A stretch of DNA of 64,000 nt from an uncultured Neptuniibacter sp. Its GTDB lineage: Bacteria; Pseudomonadota; Gammaproteobacteria; Pseudomonadales; Balneatricaceae. Made by a program: the position numbers and the translations under genes. The stretch spans positions 248,001 to 312,000 of the forward strand of contig NZ_CANMIR010000001.1 in the NCBI RefSeq assembly GCF_947498015.1, given 5' to 3'. Positions within the stretch are counted from its first letter, which is position 1; each line of letters opens with the position of its first letter. Under the pieces are notes generated by a model, which was given only the letters and a program-made list of their open reading frames with translations, was not told the DNA's origin and ran no database searches. Shown in pieces: positions 46,440 to 56,461 of this stretch.

Positions 46440-47699
46440 TCACGCCTCTTTTGGAGGTAAAACCAGAGATGAAAATAGCAAACCAGTAACCAAAGCGATC
46501 GCAACAAAACTCATACTGAAAGCCGTATCAACGCCCTCAAGCACATTTTTTTCCACCAGCAAAGAGAGACTCTGAAATCCAACACTACCCGGCACCAAAA
46601 GAATAATGCCCGGCAAAAGCATCACACTTCGGGTGACGCCCGACAAGCGTTCAAAAATATTGGCCACTACACCTGTTACAAACGCCCCGATAAAAGCGCC
46701 CATCACCTGCCCAAAAAACTGCGCCCCATACCAGGTTGTCGCAAAAGCCACCAAACCACCAAGGATGACCCATGGAAGGTCCTTGGGACGACTCTGAAAA
46801 AGAAAACAGAGCCCAACACCCGCAAGAATAATAGCCGGCCATAACGCCCAATCAGGCAGATACCATTGAAGAGAGATACTCTCTGCCGGGAACAATGTCA
46901 TCCCCAACGCATTACCGATCGCAACCCCAAAGCCGATCTGTAAAAAGATAGTGCCGGAATAGACCAACCGCGCTGTCCCCGAAACCATATTTTGTCGTGC
47001 CAGTTCAGCTACAGCTGTCGTTAGGGGTAATCCTGGAACTAATACGATGACTCCTGAGACTGTCGCAATGTAGGGAGAATCCAGCCAGCCCAGGCTTGCC
47101 ACAAAATTCGCCAACAATGCAGAAATAATGGCTGATAAGGTCGGAAACAGAAATTTAAGGGAATCGGTTTTCAGAAACTTAACCGCGATCAGCCCAGTAA
47201 GCACGCCAATTAACAACGCAACAAGAATCTCAGGGACAGCCCCCCCCAGAAGATGGGCTATTCCGGCAGACAGCAGACCAAACCCTGCCATCTGCCCTTT
47301 GAGTCCAAAGCGAACCGGTGAATTAGAGATATCTTTCAGTTGTTTTGCTCCTTCAGAGACACTCAGACCTCCAGACATCACATCTTGTACAACGGTATTC
47401 ACCTGAATCTGACGTTCAAGATTGACCTCCCCCTGTTCAACCCGGAAAACATAGGTTTTAGGTTCGGGCTCATCAGGGTGAGAAAAGCTCATAATCAGGT
47501 TGGTGGGTTGTGCCAGGCACTGAACACCAAAGCCGAGCGTCTGACCTACACGCTTCATCGTGCTTTCCAGTTCATATGCTGTCATACCATAGGTGTGTAG
47601 TGCCTTGGCAAGCCGCAACATGAACCCTACCGGCAGGGTTCTGGGTGGGAAATTGGGTTGTTTATCCAACGAATAATGATCAAGAAGATCAAATGACAT
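46440..47699 (-). CDS. Threonine/serine exporter family (ThrE, fused YjjP-YjjB)
   Basis: A 419-residue membrane protein with a soluble N-terminal part (1-130) and about ten membrane segments, in the full-length form that combines what are two E. coli proteins, YjjP and YjjB. TNLIMSFSH near residue 66 and VIVLVPGLPLTTAVAELARQNMVSGTARL near residue 230 are the family markers. Relatives export threonine, serine or succinate, and the substrate here is not known. A terminator on the aroC side separates it from aroC. Confidence 0.83.
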   Translation of the reverse strand: MSFDLLDHYSLDKQPNFPPRTLPVGFMLRLAKALHTYGMTAYELESTMKRVGQTLGFGVQCLAQPTNLIMSFSHPDEPEPKTYVFRVEQGEVNLERQIQVNTVVQDVMSGGLSVSEGAKQLKDISNSPVRFGLKGQMAGFGLLSAGIAHLLGGAVPEILVALLIGVLTGLIAVKFLKTDSLKFLFPTLSAIISALLANFVASLGWLDSPYIATVSGVIVLVPGLPLTTAVAELARQNMVSGTARLVYSGTIFLQIGFGVAIGNALGMTLFPAESISLQWYLPDWALWPAIILAGVGLCFLFQSRPKDLPWVILGGLVAFATTWYGAQFFGQVMGAFIGAFVTGVVANIFERLSGVTRSVMLLPGIILLVPGSVGFQSLSLLVEKNVLEGVDTAFSMSFVAIALVTGLLFSSLVLPPKEA

Positions 47700-47732
47700 G
47701 GCTATGCACCTGATGAAATAACAGCTATAAAA

Positions 47733-47762
47733 AAAGGATAAATTATCGCTAATTTATCCTTT
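47733..47762 (-). terminator. Intrinsic terminator after aroC
   Basis: On the minus strand AAAGGATAAATT pairs perfectly with AATTTATCCTTT around an AGCGAT loop, followed by TTTTATAG. The 12-bp stem is AT-rich but exact. Confidence 0.85.
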
Positions 47763-47787
47763 CAAGGTCGTTCGGCGATAATCAGTA

Positions 47788-48879
47788 TCAGGTAATAATC
47801 GGGACATCGCAGGTCACATCAGCATTTTGTGCCCGATCTCTTAACAGGTGATCCATCAGCACAATCGCCATCATCGCCTCTGCTATAGGCGTAGCACGGA
47901 TACCAACACAGGGGTCATGGCGTCCTTTAGTGACAACCTCAATCTCCTCCCCCCGAGAATTAATACTACGACCCGGTAAGCGAAGGCTGGAGGTCGGTTT
48001 CAGCGCAATATGTGCAACAATATCCTGCCCTGTTGATATCCCTCCAAGGATTCCCCCTGCGTGATTTGACAGGAATCCATCCGGCGTCATCTCGTCACGA
48101 TGTTCTGTCCCTTTCTGCGCAACACAGTCAAAACCGTCACCGATCTCAACCCCTTTTACCGCGTTGATACTCATCAGGGCATGCGCAAGATCCGCATCCA
48201 GTCTGTCAAAAATTGGCTCACCCAATCCTACAGGAGTACCCGTTGCTACGACGCTGATCTTAGCGCCAACCGAGTTACCCTCTTTTCTCAGCGCATCCAT
48301 ATAGTTTTCCATCTCTGGAACTGAGGCCGCATCCGGAGAGAAAAATGGGTTGTTGTGAACTTCATTCCAGTCAAAGTTTTCCAGATTAATCGCCACAGGG
48401 CCGAGCTGAGAGAGATAACCTTTAACTTCAATCCCCTTTGACGCCAGGAACTTCTTAGCAATAGCACCCGCCGCCACCCGCATTGCGGTTTCACGTGCAG
48501 AGGAGCGCCCGCCTCCGCGATAATCTCGGAAACCGTACTTATGGGTATAAACATAGTCCGCGTGTGCAGGCCTGAAGGTCTCTTCAATATTTGAGTAATC
48601 TTTTGAGCGCTGATCGGTATTCTTGATCAGTAAGCCGATCGGTGTTCCTGTGGTTTTACCCTCAAATACGCCGGATAAAATTTCAACCTCATCCGCTTCG
48701 CGTCGTTGAGTCGTATGGCGTGATGTACCCGGCTTCCGGCGATCCAGATCTATTTGCAGATCGGCTTCCGTTAACTCGATGCCGGGAGGACAACCATCGA
48801 CAATACAACCCAACGCTTTACCATGGCTCTCACCAAACGTGGTTACCGTGAACAGCTTACCGTAACTATTTCCTGACAT
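47788..48879 (-). CDS. aroC: Chorismate synthase
   Basis: AroC removes phosphate from 5-enolpyruvylshikimate 3-phosphate to give chorismate, with reduced FMN as cofactor. The protein has 363 residues. It begins [33 protein letters not shown]. The motif [28 protein letters not shown] is near residue 130, and the later [23 protein letters not shown] is conserved. The ATG at 48879 was preferred to an upstream start at 48996 that would add 39 alien residues. It lies about 43 bases after prmB, an arrangement shared with E. coli. Confidence 0.97.
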   Translation of the reverse strand: MSGNSYGKLFTVTTFGESHGKALGCIVDGCPPGIELTEADLQIDLDRRKPGTSRHTTQRREADEVEILSGVFEGKTTGTPIGLLIKNTDQRSKDYSNIEETFRPAHADYVYTHKYGFRDYRGGGRSSARETAMRVAAGAIAKKFLASKGIEVKGYLSQLGPVAINLENFDWNEVHNNPFFSPDAASVPEMENYMDALRKEGNSVGAKISVVATGTPVGLGEPIFDRLDADLAHALMSINAVKGVEIGDGFDCVAQKGTEHRDEMTPDGFLSNHAGGILGGISTGQDIVAHIALKPTSSLRLPGRSINSRGEEIEVVTKGRHDPCVGIRATPIAEAMMAIVLMDHLLRDRAQNADVTCDVPIIT

Positions 48880-48922
48880 CGCAGTGATCCATCCAAAACT
48901 ATCTAAGAATTCAGGGGCGGAA

Positions 48923-49852
48923 TTATAGCAAACAATCCCGATGTTGGAGCAGTTCCTTCGCAGTAATCGCAAAGACGCCATTGCCCCCACGTTCAAATTC
49001 GAGCCATACCAGAGGAAGCTCTGGATATTGCTCCATCATATGCACCTCACTGTTACCCACTTCTACCACCAATAAGCCATCTTCATTTAGATGATTATTG
49101 GCTTCGAGTAAGATTCTCCGCGTAATATCAAGCCCATCCGCACCAGATCCCAGTGCCAATTCAGGTTCGTGATCATATTCCTGAGGCATTGATGCCAGAT
49201 CAGACGCATCAACATAGGGAGGGTTACTAACGATAAGGTCGTATTTTCTACCGGATAGATTAGTAAACAGATCACTTTTGACGGCGACAACACGATCCGC
49301 CATCTCATGTTTGTGGATATTTATCTCAGCCACATCGATCGCATCCTGAGAGATATCAGCCAGATCAACCTCAGCTTCTTCAAATGCGTAGGCACATGCC
49401 AATCCGATGCAGCCGCTTCCCGTACATAGGTCCAGGATGTTCTCAACCGCCCCTTCTCGCAACCAGGGCACAAACTGGTTTTCAATCAACTCAGCGATAG
49501 GGGAGCGAGGAACCAGGACCCTCTCATCTACATAAAAGGGCAACTGACAGAACCAGGATTCATGTGTGATATATGGCAGCGGTTTACGCTGCACAGCTCT
49601 TTGTTCAATGAAGGAAAGCACGCTATGCTTTTCATCATCAGTCAGTCGTCCATCCAGCACTGCGGGATTCACATCCCACGGAAGATGAACAGCAGACAAC
49701 ACAAGTTGCGTCGCTTCATCCCATGCGTTATCAGTACCATGCCCAAAATAAACCTGATTTTTTCCAAACTGACTCATCGCGTAGCGAATGTAATCTCGCA
49801 GTGTATGTAGCTGATTCACAATAACATTTTGAGACGGGGCTTGATCACTCAT
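48923..49852 (-). CDS. prmB: 50S ribosomal protein L3 glutamine methyltransferase
   Basis: PrmB methylates Gln150 of ribosomal protein L3. The 309 residues include a helical N-domain, the SAM site [10 protein letters not shown] (141-150), and the NPPY motif (210-213) that binds the target Gln. Start [29 protein letters not shown] is family-like. It is divergent from smrB, as in E. coli. Confidence 0.95.
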   Translation of the reverse strand: MSDQAPSQNVIVNQLHTLRDYIRYAMSQFGKNQVYFGHGTDNAWDEATQLVLSAVHLPWDVNPAVLDGRLTDDEKHSVLSFIEQRAVQRKPLPYITHESWFCQLPFYVDERVLVPRSPIAELIENQFVPWLREGAVENILDLCTGSGCIGLACAYAFEEAEVDLADISQDAIDVAEINIHKHEMADRVVAVKSDLFTNLSGRKYDLIVSNPPYVDASDLASMPQEYDHEPELALGSGADGLDITRRILLEANNHLNEDGLLVVEVGNSEVHMMEQYPELPLVWLEFERGGNGVFAITAKELLQHRDCLL

Positions 49853-49917
49853 ACATTAAGGGCCGATAATTTGCTAAATTTATGGCGCCATCTTAATAAA
49901 ACTCTCTCGGGAACACC

Positions 49918-50472
49918 ATGAAAGACCGATACAACGGTGATAATGATGACATCTCATTTTCAGATGCAATGGAGGGTGTAACCCGCCATAGACATGATAA
50001 AGCCGATGTTGCACCCCTGACTGCAAAAAACACACACTCAATCTTCTATCGACGCCAAGCAGCAATGAAAGAGGATGAGAAAGTTATCGATGGGCTCTCT
50101 GATGAAGCGGTAGAGCTGGTTGAATCCGGCGAAGAACTTATTTTTGCAAACCCCGGAGTACAACTGAGAGTGCTGAAAAAGTTAAAACAGGGACATATTC
50201 CCTGGGAACAGGGGATCGATCTTCATGGATACACTGTGGATCAGGCAAGGGACCAACTGAGTCACTTCATCAGCGATGCTCTCCGCAACCAGGCTCGCTG
50301 CGTTATTGTTGTTCATGGTAAGGCTCACTCATCCGGAAGCGAGCAAGCATTGATTAAATCATATGTGAATGAGTGGCTGAAGCGCCTGAGGGGTGTTTTA
50401 GCTTTCTGCTCGGCACAGGCTAAAGATGGAGGCACCGGAGCACTTTACGTGTTGTTGAAGCGCGAGAAATAA
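49918..50472 (+). CDS. smrB: Smr-domain endonuclease, SmrB-like
   Basis: SmrB cuts mRNA at collided ribosomes to start rescue. The 184 residues hold an N-terminal extension with DAMEGVTRHRHDKADV, then a Smr domain from about residue 98: DLHGYTVDQARDQLSHFI (Asp101, His103), and CVIVVHGKAHSSGSEQALIKSYVNEWL. The second motif reads HGKA rather than the more frequent HGKG, a small departure. The place opposite prmB is the same as in E. coli. Its 3' end is 12 bases from the convergent patatin gene. Confidence 0.88.
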   Translation: MKDRYNGDNDDISFSDAMEGVTRHRHDKADVAPLTAKNTHSIFYRRQAAMKEDEKVIDGLSDEAVELVESGEELIFANPGVQLRVLKKLKQGHIPWEQGIDLHGYTVDQARDQLSHFISDALRNQARCVIVVHGKAHSSGSEQALIKSYVNEWLKRLRGVLAFCSAQAKDGGTGALYVLLKREK

Positions 50473-50484
50473 CAGGAGATCATC

Positions 50485-51375
50485 TTAATTAATAGGATCG
50501 CCTTTTTCGAGCGCTTCCAGTTTTTCTCGTGCCGCTAACCGTCCATACTCAATCGTTTCTTCAGCACGATGGAAATCATAAAAGCTACACAGATCTTTAG
50601 GGATACGTATAACCAGATCGGGCGGGTATCCAGCAATCTTATATTCGGCCAGGCTGGCCTGCATCACCTCAACAGAGTTCAAGAGAATATCCATACGGCC
50701 ACCAATTTCACTTGATTTTGTGACAGCCACTTCTTCTTGATTATGACCTGTCTCCGGCATGTGCCACTCATCACTCATGCCGCTGCGCTTGAGGTATTTA
50801 TTACTTGGTAAGGTCAGGTGGCTGTGACTGGAATCCCCAGTATTCAGATCGACGGCGATAATCAAGTCAGCCTGAGCTGCCACAGCGGGAATAATAGGTA
50901 ATGGATTCAGGACACCTCCATCGACCAGAACCCGCCCCTCTTTAATGACAGGAGTAAATAACCCGGGTACCGACACAGATGCACGAATAGCATCTATCAG
51001 AGATCCTTTCTGGAACCAAACCTCTTTTTGGTGTGCGATATCAGCAGATACTGCCGTAAAGTCGACCGCCAGCTCCTCGATATTGATCTCACCTAATATT
51101 TCAGAGAGTTTAATGAAAATTTTATCACCGCGGATCGCCCCTCGGGATAATGTAAAATCAAGCAACCGGACCACTTTCATCCAGTTCAGTGTCAGTACCC
51201 AGTCACGGTAATCAGCTAACTTACCCGCCGCGTACATGCCCCCAATTAAGGCTCCCATAGAGCTACCTGAAACAGCGATAATCTCATAGCCTCGGCGCTT
51301 TATCTCCTCAATAGCACCTATATGAGCATATCCTCTGGCCCCACCACTTCCCAACACCAGTGATACTGTTGCCAT
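50485..51375 (-). CDS. rssA: Patatin-like phospholipase, RssA-like
   Basis: A cytoplasmic esterase of 296 residues. The oxyanion loop GSGGARGYAHIGA is at 9-21, nucleophile Ser39 in SGSSMGALIGG, and the partner Asp152 in LVDGGVLNP. This is a Ser-Asp dyad of the patatin family. Relatives include E. coli RssA, whose substrate is not known. It is transcribed after the DUF4892 gene with an 18-base gap and may form an operon with it. Confidence 0.85.
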   Translation of the reverse strand: MATVSLVLGSGGARGYAHIGAIEEIKRRGYEIIAVSGSSMGALIGGMYAAGKLADYRDWVLTLNWMKVVRLLDFTLSRGAIRGDKIFIKLSEILGEINIEELAVDFTAVSADIAHQKEVWFQKGSLIDAIRASVSVPGLFTPVIKEGRVLVDGGVLNPLPIIPAVAAQADLIIAVDLNTGDSSHSHLTLPSNKYLKRSGMSDEWHMPETGHNQEEVAVTKSSEIGGRMDILLNSVEVMQASLAEYKIAGYPPDLVIRIPKDLCSFYDFHRAEETIEYGRLAAREKLEALEKGDPIN

Positions 51376-51393
51376 AACGCCTCCTGCCCTTAG

Positions 51394-52218
51394 CTAATCA
51401 CTATATATGAAAACAGATTCAGCCTGCTGTGGGTTCATCACAAAGCCTCCCAAGGGGTAGACTCTGATTAATTCTGGCGTAACTCCTATTTCGATAAGGC
51501 GCTGCTTGATCAACCGTCCCTGTTCAGCAGAGCGTTTTAACTGCTCCTCTCTTGTTCCTGGTTCACCATTTTGAGGCACGATCCAGATAACTTTGTCAGG
51601 ATTCTTTGCAAGAAAACTGACTAACTGATCAAAGTCCTCTGCCTGCCCCTTAAATTCAGCTGCAATTCCTTGCCCCAAGGCTGTTGGAAGATCTATTTGC
51701 TCAACCTCCAGTACTTCTAGCCGTAGATATACCCGCTTATTCCCTCTTCGCACAGCGTAAATAATTATGTTTTGGTTACCTAATTTATAAACCGCATAGC
51801 TCTGCGTACTATCTACACCATAGAGTCTGGAGTATTTAAAGATATTATTGGCCCACTGGTTACTACTACCGCAATCCCGTCCAAAGCACTCAAACAAGAT
51901 ATCTGCGCCTTGAGTTTCGAGTTGCTCAACCAGATAACGGAAAGATTCCTTTGCACTGTGGTTTTCAGGAATACGATATGTCATACGAGTCAACGTTCCA
52001 TCTAACCGCTGCTCTTTCTCAGGCCTGAGTTGACCATCAATTTTCTGCAAGCCACCCAGAATAAGCCTGTAGTCACTTCCTTTTTCTTGTTTAAACTGGA
52101 CGATATATGAGCCAGGAAAGCGTTTCAGGTTCGGAAAGTCTTTCGCGCCTGAGATATCGGATGCAGCATGAACACGGATTGCAACTAAGACAATCATCAC
52201 GATCCATAATGCTCTCAT
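51394..52218 (-). CDS. DUF4892 protein with OmpA-like C-terminus
   Basis: A 274-residue exported protein. A signal peptide (1-18) is followed by a DUF4892 region with SYIVQFKQEKGSDYRLILGGLQKIDGQL and FECFGRDCGSSNQWANNIF, which includes two Cys that may form a disulfide. The last 80 residues, with VIWIVPQNGEPGTREEQLKRSAEQGRLIKQRLIEIGVTPELI, resemble an OmpA C-domain that could bind peptidoglycan. The function is unknown. It is followed by the patatin gene and preceded by the hydrolase gene. Confidence 0.75.
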   Translation of the reverse strand: MRALWIVMIVLVAIRVHAASDISGAKDFPNLKRFPGSYIVQFKQEKGSDYRLILGGLQKIDGQLRPEKEQRLDGTLTRMTYRIPENHSAKESFRYLVEQLETQGADILFECFGRDCGSSNQWANNIFKYSRLYGVDSTQSYAVYKLGNQNIIIYAVRRGNKRVYLRLEVLEVEQIDLPTALGQGIAAEFKGQAEDFDQLVSFLAKNPDKVIWIVPQNGEPGTREEQLKRSAEQGRLIKQRLIEIGVTPELIRVYPLGGFVMNPQQAESVFIYSD

Positions 52219-52242
52219 ATATGATCCCCTCTAAAACCTATT

Positions 52243-53088
52243 TTAAACCCAGTCATTTAATTTTTGAGCCAGTAGCGCCGCAATGGGTTCAAACATGTGC
52301 AAATGGTGGCTACCTTCAATTTCTACGAGATCAACCCAATCCAGATCATCTAACCAACGATCAATAACTGTATCTGCGGCTCCATCAGACGCTTTTATAA
52401 CTATAGCTTCTGATCTCACAGATCTAAGAAATGAACTGATCTGATCTGGACTAAAACGTACCAACGAAGGCAGTAATAGTTTTGGATCATTACTCCAGAT
52501 ATACCCTTTTTCTGTCTTAGTTAAGCCACGCTCAAGAAGCGCCTCTGCCGCTTCACGGGGTACAGGCCATCGGCTATTCATACGCGCCGTAACGGCCGAT
52601 TCAAATGAAGGGTAAGGTTTGAGAGCCTTAGCTGCCATTCGATCCCTTCTGACTATAGCTTCAGCAAGCAGACCTGGCAGTTCTTCAGTCTCATAAGCCA
52701 ACGGACCGAGCCCATCAATCAACATCATTCGCCCTACTTTTTCAGGAAAAGTAGCAGCAAAGAGCATCGCTATGCTCGCTCCCATCGAATGCCCGACCAG
52801 ATCAACTTTCTCAAGATTAAGTGCCTGCATCACGCTATGCAAATCAGCAACGTTATCCCAAATATGGTAGGGCATCAGTTGAGGACGATGGTCAGAACGA
52901 CCATGACCTATGAGGTCGAGAGCAATTAAACGGACACCCTGCAAGTGCTTAGCCATAACAAAGAAACTAGCAGCATTATCCAGCCATCCATGTAAAGCAA
53001 GAACAGGCTTACCGCGCGGATCACCATATTCCACAGCAACAACCTGATAGCCAGAGGCGCTGATTACGATCTCATGATTAGAAGACAT
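52243..53088 (-). CDS. Alpha/beta hydrolase
   Basis: A 281-residue hydrolase of the large alpha/beta family. HGWLDNAASFF forms the oxyanion loop, GHSMGASIAM carries the nucleophile Ser, and a late GSHHLHMFEP carries the probable catalytic His. It has the spacing of esterases or MhpC-like enzymes; the substrate is not known. The start at 53088 (MSSNHEIVIS) is more likely than the TTG just upstream. It is divergent from the O-oligosaccharyltransferase-like gene. Confidence 0.8.
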   Translation of the reverse strand: MSSNHEIVISASGYQVVAVEYGDPRGKPVLALHGWLDNAASFFVMAKHLQGVRLIALDLIGHGRSDHRPQLMPYHIWDNVADLHSVMQALNLEKVDLVGHSMGASIAMLFAATFPEKVGRMMLIDGLGPLAYETEELPGLLAEAIVRRDRMAAKALKPYPSFESAVTARMNSRWPVPREAAEALLERGLTKTEKGYIWSNDPKLLLPSLVRFSPDQISSFLRSVRSEAIVIKASDGAADTVIDRWLDDLDWVDLVEIEGSHHLHMFEPIAALLAQKLNDWV

Positions 53089-53158
53089 CTCTAACAATTA
53101 TTCCCGTTCACTTGAATTCACTAGGTACTATAACCAGAAATTCGGTTAAGATCTTGTT

Positions 53159-53186
53159 TTGACAAGCAAAGCCTACGGAATAGATA
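53159..53186 (+). promoter_or_regulatory. Possible promoter overlapping the ligase start
   Basis: TTGACA (perfect -35) at 53159-53164 is 16 bases from TAGATA at 53181-53186, only 4 bases before the ATG. If used, the mRNA would be leaderless. A second, more distant candidate TTCACT-16-TATAAC sits near 53107-53134. Confidence 0.3.
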
Positions 53187-53190
53187 TGCC

Positions 53191-55032
53191 ATGACATTAC
53201 AACTGAAACTAGAAAAGGACTCTTCGCTACAAAAACCTCAGAAGCTTTTTTTTGTTCTGTTCGGCATACTTTTTCTACTGGCTCCCTTCTATTACCAACC
53301 CAACCTTGGTGGTGAGGGGTTGTATATACCTCACAACACTTCTCTCTGGATCGTTGCCAGCTGGATTATCGCAGCGGCTAGCTTTCTGGTTTACCGAACA
53401 GAGGAGATTATTCTTCCCAGATATTGGTTTGGATTAGCGCTACTGCCCATCGGGGCAGTAATTACGGGACTCATTGCTGAAAACAACAATCCAATTGAGT
53501 GGTTAGTTAGGTTGTCCGTTATTATTGGCGGCTATCTGTTTTTTATCGCTCTATTTCAATTCCGGCTCACATCACGGCATGTTGAGCGGTCACTCTACAT
53601 AATACTGGCCTCAGGTATTATTTTAGCCACCTATGGTTGCATACAGATTGTTATTGGCGGACAAAATATTGGATTTGTTCCTATCAGCCCGAACCATATC
53701 CCAGTAGGGATCTTCCAACAAATTAACCTCCAAGCCTCAGCTATGGCGACTCTGTTGGTACTGGTTTACTACCTCGTAAGTCGCCCGACTGTCAGATCTA
53801 TGGGCTGGATAGTGCAATTAACACTGTTGATTGCTGCGACAGTTGCAAGCTATATGATTGCTATTTCTGGTTCTAGAGTCGGGCTTTTAGGTGCCAGTTT
53901 AGGGCTGTTCATCTTGTTTTTAGGTCGCTGGAAACTCTTCCAACATGCAAAGAAATTACTGATACTCGTCATTATCGCAACAATCGCTGGCGGCTTATTG
54001 GGAAGCTCGGGATTAGCTAAAACTAGCGCCAAATTTGATCGCGCAATAGGTGGGGTGGAAGCTGATATTCGTTGGAAGGTTTATTCGATATCCTGGGAAC
54101 TTTTTACTGAAAAACCGCTTATCGGGCATGGATTAGGTAGTTTCCAGAAAGTATTTCAAGATAAGCGTGCAGAAAAGCAGGTCAATAATGAATTAAGTTT
54201 GGGTAATGCCCCAAGATTCAGCCATCCACATAATGAATTCATACACTGGTTAGTTGAAGGCGGACTACTGTCTGTAATAGGGGTAATAGCAGCGATCATC
54301 ATCACTTTTATACAACTATCTAAAGATGGGTGGCAAAGAGGTGCAGGCTACGCCTCATTACTCCTGCCAATCGCACTCCATTCCCAAGTAGAGCTTCCTT
54401 TTTATATCTCCAACTTCCATTGGCTCCTACTTCTGTTCCTTCTATTTATCGTGAACCAAGCCGGAAAGCTTAAGTATTCTACCAACTCAATCTCTGAAAG
54501 CGCTCAGAAAACACTACCGATTTCTATAGCAATTACGCTGATCTTCACGACCTTTCTTCTCGTAAGGGATCACACCGCATATGCTGGAATTGTAAATTAT
54601 TACAAATCTCGACAATCTGCTCCACAGCACCTTACTACAGGTCTTAATTCCATCTATTTTTACGATCAGGCAACCTATCTTCGCCTGAAGCGCAATATGA
54701 TGGTGGGTATCAGAAAGGGAGATTCACAAAATGCGCTTGAGTTTTTAGCCTGGTCTGAATATATGTTAAAAATCAGTCCGCAGCTTAACCTATATGCTGA
54801 CAGGGCGATTGCATTTGATTTCCTTCAAGAAAAGGAATCCCGAGATAAAGAGATACGCATAGGGGAAAGTATTTACTTAAATCATCCCATGATTATCAAA
54901 TTGAAAAAGCACTTTGAAACAAAAGATGGGCAATCAAACAACACAACACCCTCAATCAATAGCGAGAAACAGCAATCCCAAGCCCAGACACCGGCCAGTC
55001 TGCCTGAATCTCAACAATCTCCCCGCAACTGA
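53191..55032 (+). CDS. O-oligosaccharyltransferase/O-antigen ligase-like protein (PglL family)
   Basis: A membrane protein of 613 residues with about eleven membrane segments. It has a PglL_A-like N-part, a Wzy_C core with SGSRVGLLGASLGLF and a periplasmic loop containing FSHPHNEFIHWLVEGG (His345, His347, Asn348), then a soluble C-terminal Wzy_C_2-like region (about 440-600) that ends in a Gln/Ser/Pro-rich tail. PglL transfers glycan from a lipid carrier to pilin or other proteins; O-antigen ligases attach it to lipid A core. No glycan synthesis genes are near, so the acceptor is unknown. Its bases are more AT-rich than its neighbours, which suggests transfer. Confidence 0.78.
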   Translation: MTLQLKLEKDSSLQKPQKLFFVLFGILFLLAPFYYQPNLGGEGLYIPHNTSLWIVASWIIAAASFLVYRTEEIILPRYWFGLALLPIGAVITGLIAENNNPIEWLVRLSVIIGGYLFFIALFQFRLTSRHVERSLYIILASGIILATYGCIQIVIGGQNIGFVPISPNHIPVGIFQQINLQASAMATLLVLVYYLVSRPTVRSMGWIVQLTLLIAATVASYMIAISGSRVGLLGASLGLFILFLGRWKLFQHAKKLLILVIIATIAGGLLGSSGLAKTSAKFDRAIGGVEADIRWKVYSISWELFTEKPLIGHGLGSFQKVFQDKRAEKQVNNELSLGNAPRFSHPHNEFIHWLVEGGLLSVIGVIAAIIITFIQLSKDGWQRGAGYASLLLPIALHSQVELPFYISNFHWLLLLFLLFIVNQAGKLKYSTNSISESAQKTLPISIAITLIFTTFLLVRDHTAYAGIVNYYKSRQSAPQHLTTGLNSIYFYDQATYLRLKRNMMVGIRKGDSQNALEFLAWSEYMLKISPQLNLYADRAIAFDFLQEKESRDKEIRIGESIYLNHPMIIKLKKHFETKDGQSNNTTPSINSEKQQSQAQTPASLPESQQSPRN

Positions 55033-55408
55033 AGGATGCGGGGTAATCAACCACTCCATGGCAACAGAGGGCTTCTACATAAGAGATAAGTGGCATATGA
55101 GTCACTACCAGTGGAGTCTGTTCGGTAAAGTTTTCTAATGATGCCAGAGCAGACTCCGGCTTACCTTCAGGAATCCATTCATCCAACTCAACAAATTGAT
55201 GACATTCAATCAGCCGTCCAACAATGGATGCCGTCTCTTTCGCCCTCACATATGGGCTGTGTAATATTATATCTACCTCAGAAAGCTGCTTCGCTATCTG
55301 ATTTATCTTAATATCTAATGCGGCCCGGCCTCTGACTGTTAATTGACGCTGTTTATCTGAATCAGCAAAAAGTTCAGCCTCACCATGACGCATCAGAAAA
55401 AATTTCAT
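54956..55408 (-). CDS. sixA: Phosphohistidine phosphatase SixA
   Basis: SixA removes phosphate from phosphohistidine, for example in the nitrogen phosphotransferase system. The 150 residues have the RHG motif near the start ([17 protein letters not shown]) and the second conserved His late in [11 protein letters not shown]. It is coupled to gpsA by an ATGA overlap. Its last 77 bases lie opposite the end of the ligase gene. Confidence 0.88.
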   Translation of the reverse strand: MKFFLMRHGEAELFADSDKQRQLTVRGRAALDIKINQIAKQLSEVDIILHSPYVRAKETASIVGRLIECHQFVELDEWIPEGKPESALASLENFTEQTPLVVTHMPLISYVEALCCHGVVDYPASFSCGEIVEIQADWPVSGLGIAVSRY

Positions 55409-56436
55409 ACACCCTCTTTTCTCGGAAGTACGAACTCTACATCAGTACTCTGTTCATTCATCATGAGCATTTTGACTACATCCGCGACTGGGGCATGATT
55501 AAAAACCACCTCATATAAGCCTGATACCAGCGGCATATACACTTCCATTTCAGCAGCCTTTTCCTTTACATGCTTTATCGTGTTCACCCCCTCTGCAACC
55601 TGCCCTAGAGCCTCTACAGCCTCTTCCAGGCTTTTTCCTTCACCCAAAGCATAACCAACCCGATAATTCCGGCTCAAAGGGGACATACAGGTCACAATCA
55701 GGTCTCCAACGCCTGCCAGGCCAATAAATGTCATCGGGTTTGCGCCCATGCAGACCGCAAAACGACTCATCTCGGCAAGACTACGTGTCATCAACATGCT
55801 TTTAGTGTTTTCACCCATCCCCAATGCTGCACTCAGACCTGCAGCGATCGCGTAGATATTCTTCAGCGTCCCCCCCAACTCGACTCCATATGTGTCTGAA
55901 CTGGCATATACCCTGAAATAAGCTGAGTGCAGAATAGATTGAACCGAATCTCGTAACGACTGACAATCACTCGCGATGACGGTTGCTGTCAATTGCCTTG
56001 CTGCTACCTCTTTCGCAAGATTAGGGCCGCTAAGCACACCTACGCGAGCGTCAGGCAACTCCTCATGAATAATTTCACTCATCAAACTAAAGGTATGAGC
56101 TTCAATTCCTTTCGTCGTACTAATAATCATTTGATCTGTACTCAGAAAGGGTTTTGCCATCTGTATCACATTGCGGAAAGATTGACTTGGTATTGAGACG
56201 AACACCATCTCAACTCCTTCAAGCGCCTCCTTCAGTGAACTGTAGGCAGTTAAGTTTTCAGATAGCTGATAACCTGGCAGGTACTTTGAGTTTTCATGCG
56301 CTTGATTTATCAGATCGCAACGCTGCTGATCACGAAGCCACAAACTAACTTCATGACCATTTTCAGCAACGATATTAGCGACTACCGTCCCAAAACTACC
56401 GCCGCCCAGTACTGCGACTTTTCGTTTTGCGTTCAT
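55405..56436 (-). CDS. gpsA: Glycerol-3-phosphate dehydrogenase [NAD(P)+]
   Basis: GpsA reduces dihydroxyacetone phosphate to sn-glycerol 3-phosphate for membrane lipids. The 343 residues open with [25 protein letters not shown], the NAD(P) site, and carry the catalytic [29 protein letters not shown] and [22 protein letters not shown] segments. It shares an operon with sixA and lies 26 bases after a small membrane protein gene. Confidence 0.96.
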   Translation of the reverse strand: MNAKRKVAVLGGGSFGTVVANIVAENGHEVSLWLRDQQRCDLINQAHENSKYLPGYQLSENLTAYSSLKEALEGVEMVFVSIPSQSFRNVIQMAKPFLSTDQMIISTTKGIEAHTFSLMSEIIHEELPDARVGVLSGPNLAKEVAARQLTATVIASDCQSLRDSVQSILHSAYFRVYASSDTYGVELGGTLKNIYAIAAGLSAALGMGENTKSMLMTRSLAEMSRFAVCMGANPMTFIGLAGVGDLIVTCMSPLSRNYRVGYALGEGKSLEEAVEALGQVAEGVNTIKHVKEKAAEMEVYMPLVSGLYEVVFNHAPVADVVKMLMMNEQSTDVEFVLPRKEGV

Positions 56437-56461
56437 ATTGCCTTTTTACTTCCGCATTAAA

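Noticed and set aside
50485-52218. Patatin and DUF4892 genes as a defence module
   Set aside because: The patatin is the RssA housekeeping type, and no nucleotide-cyclase or CBASS-type partner is present.
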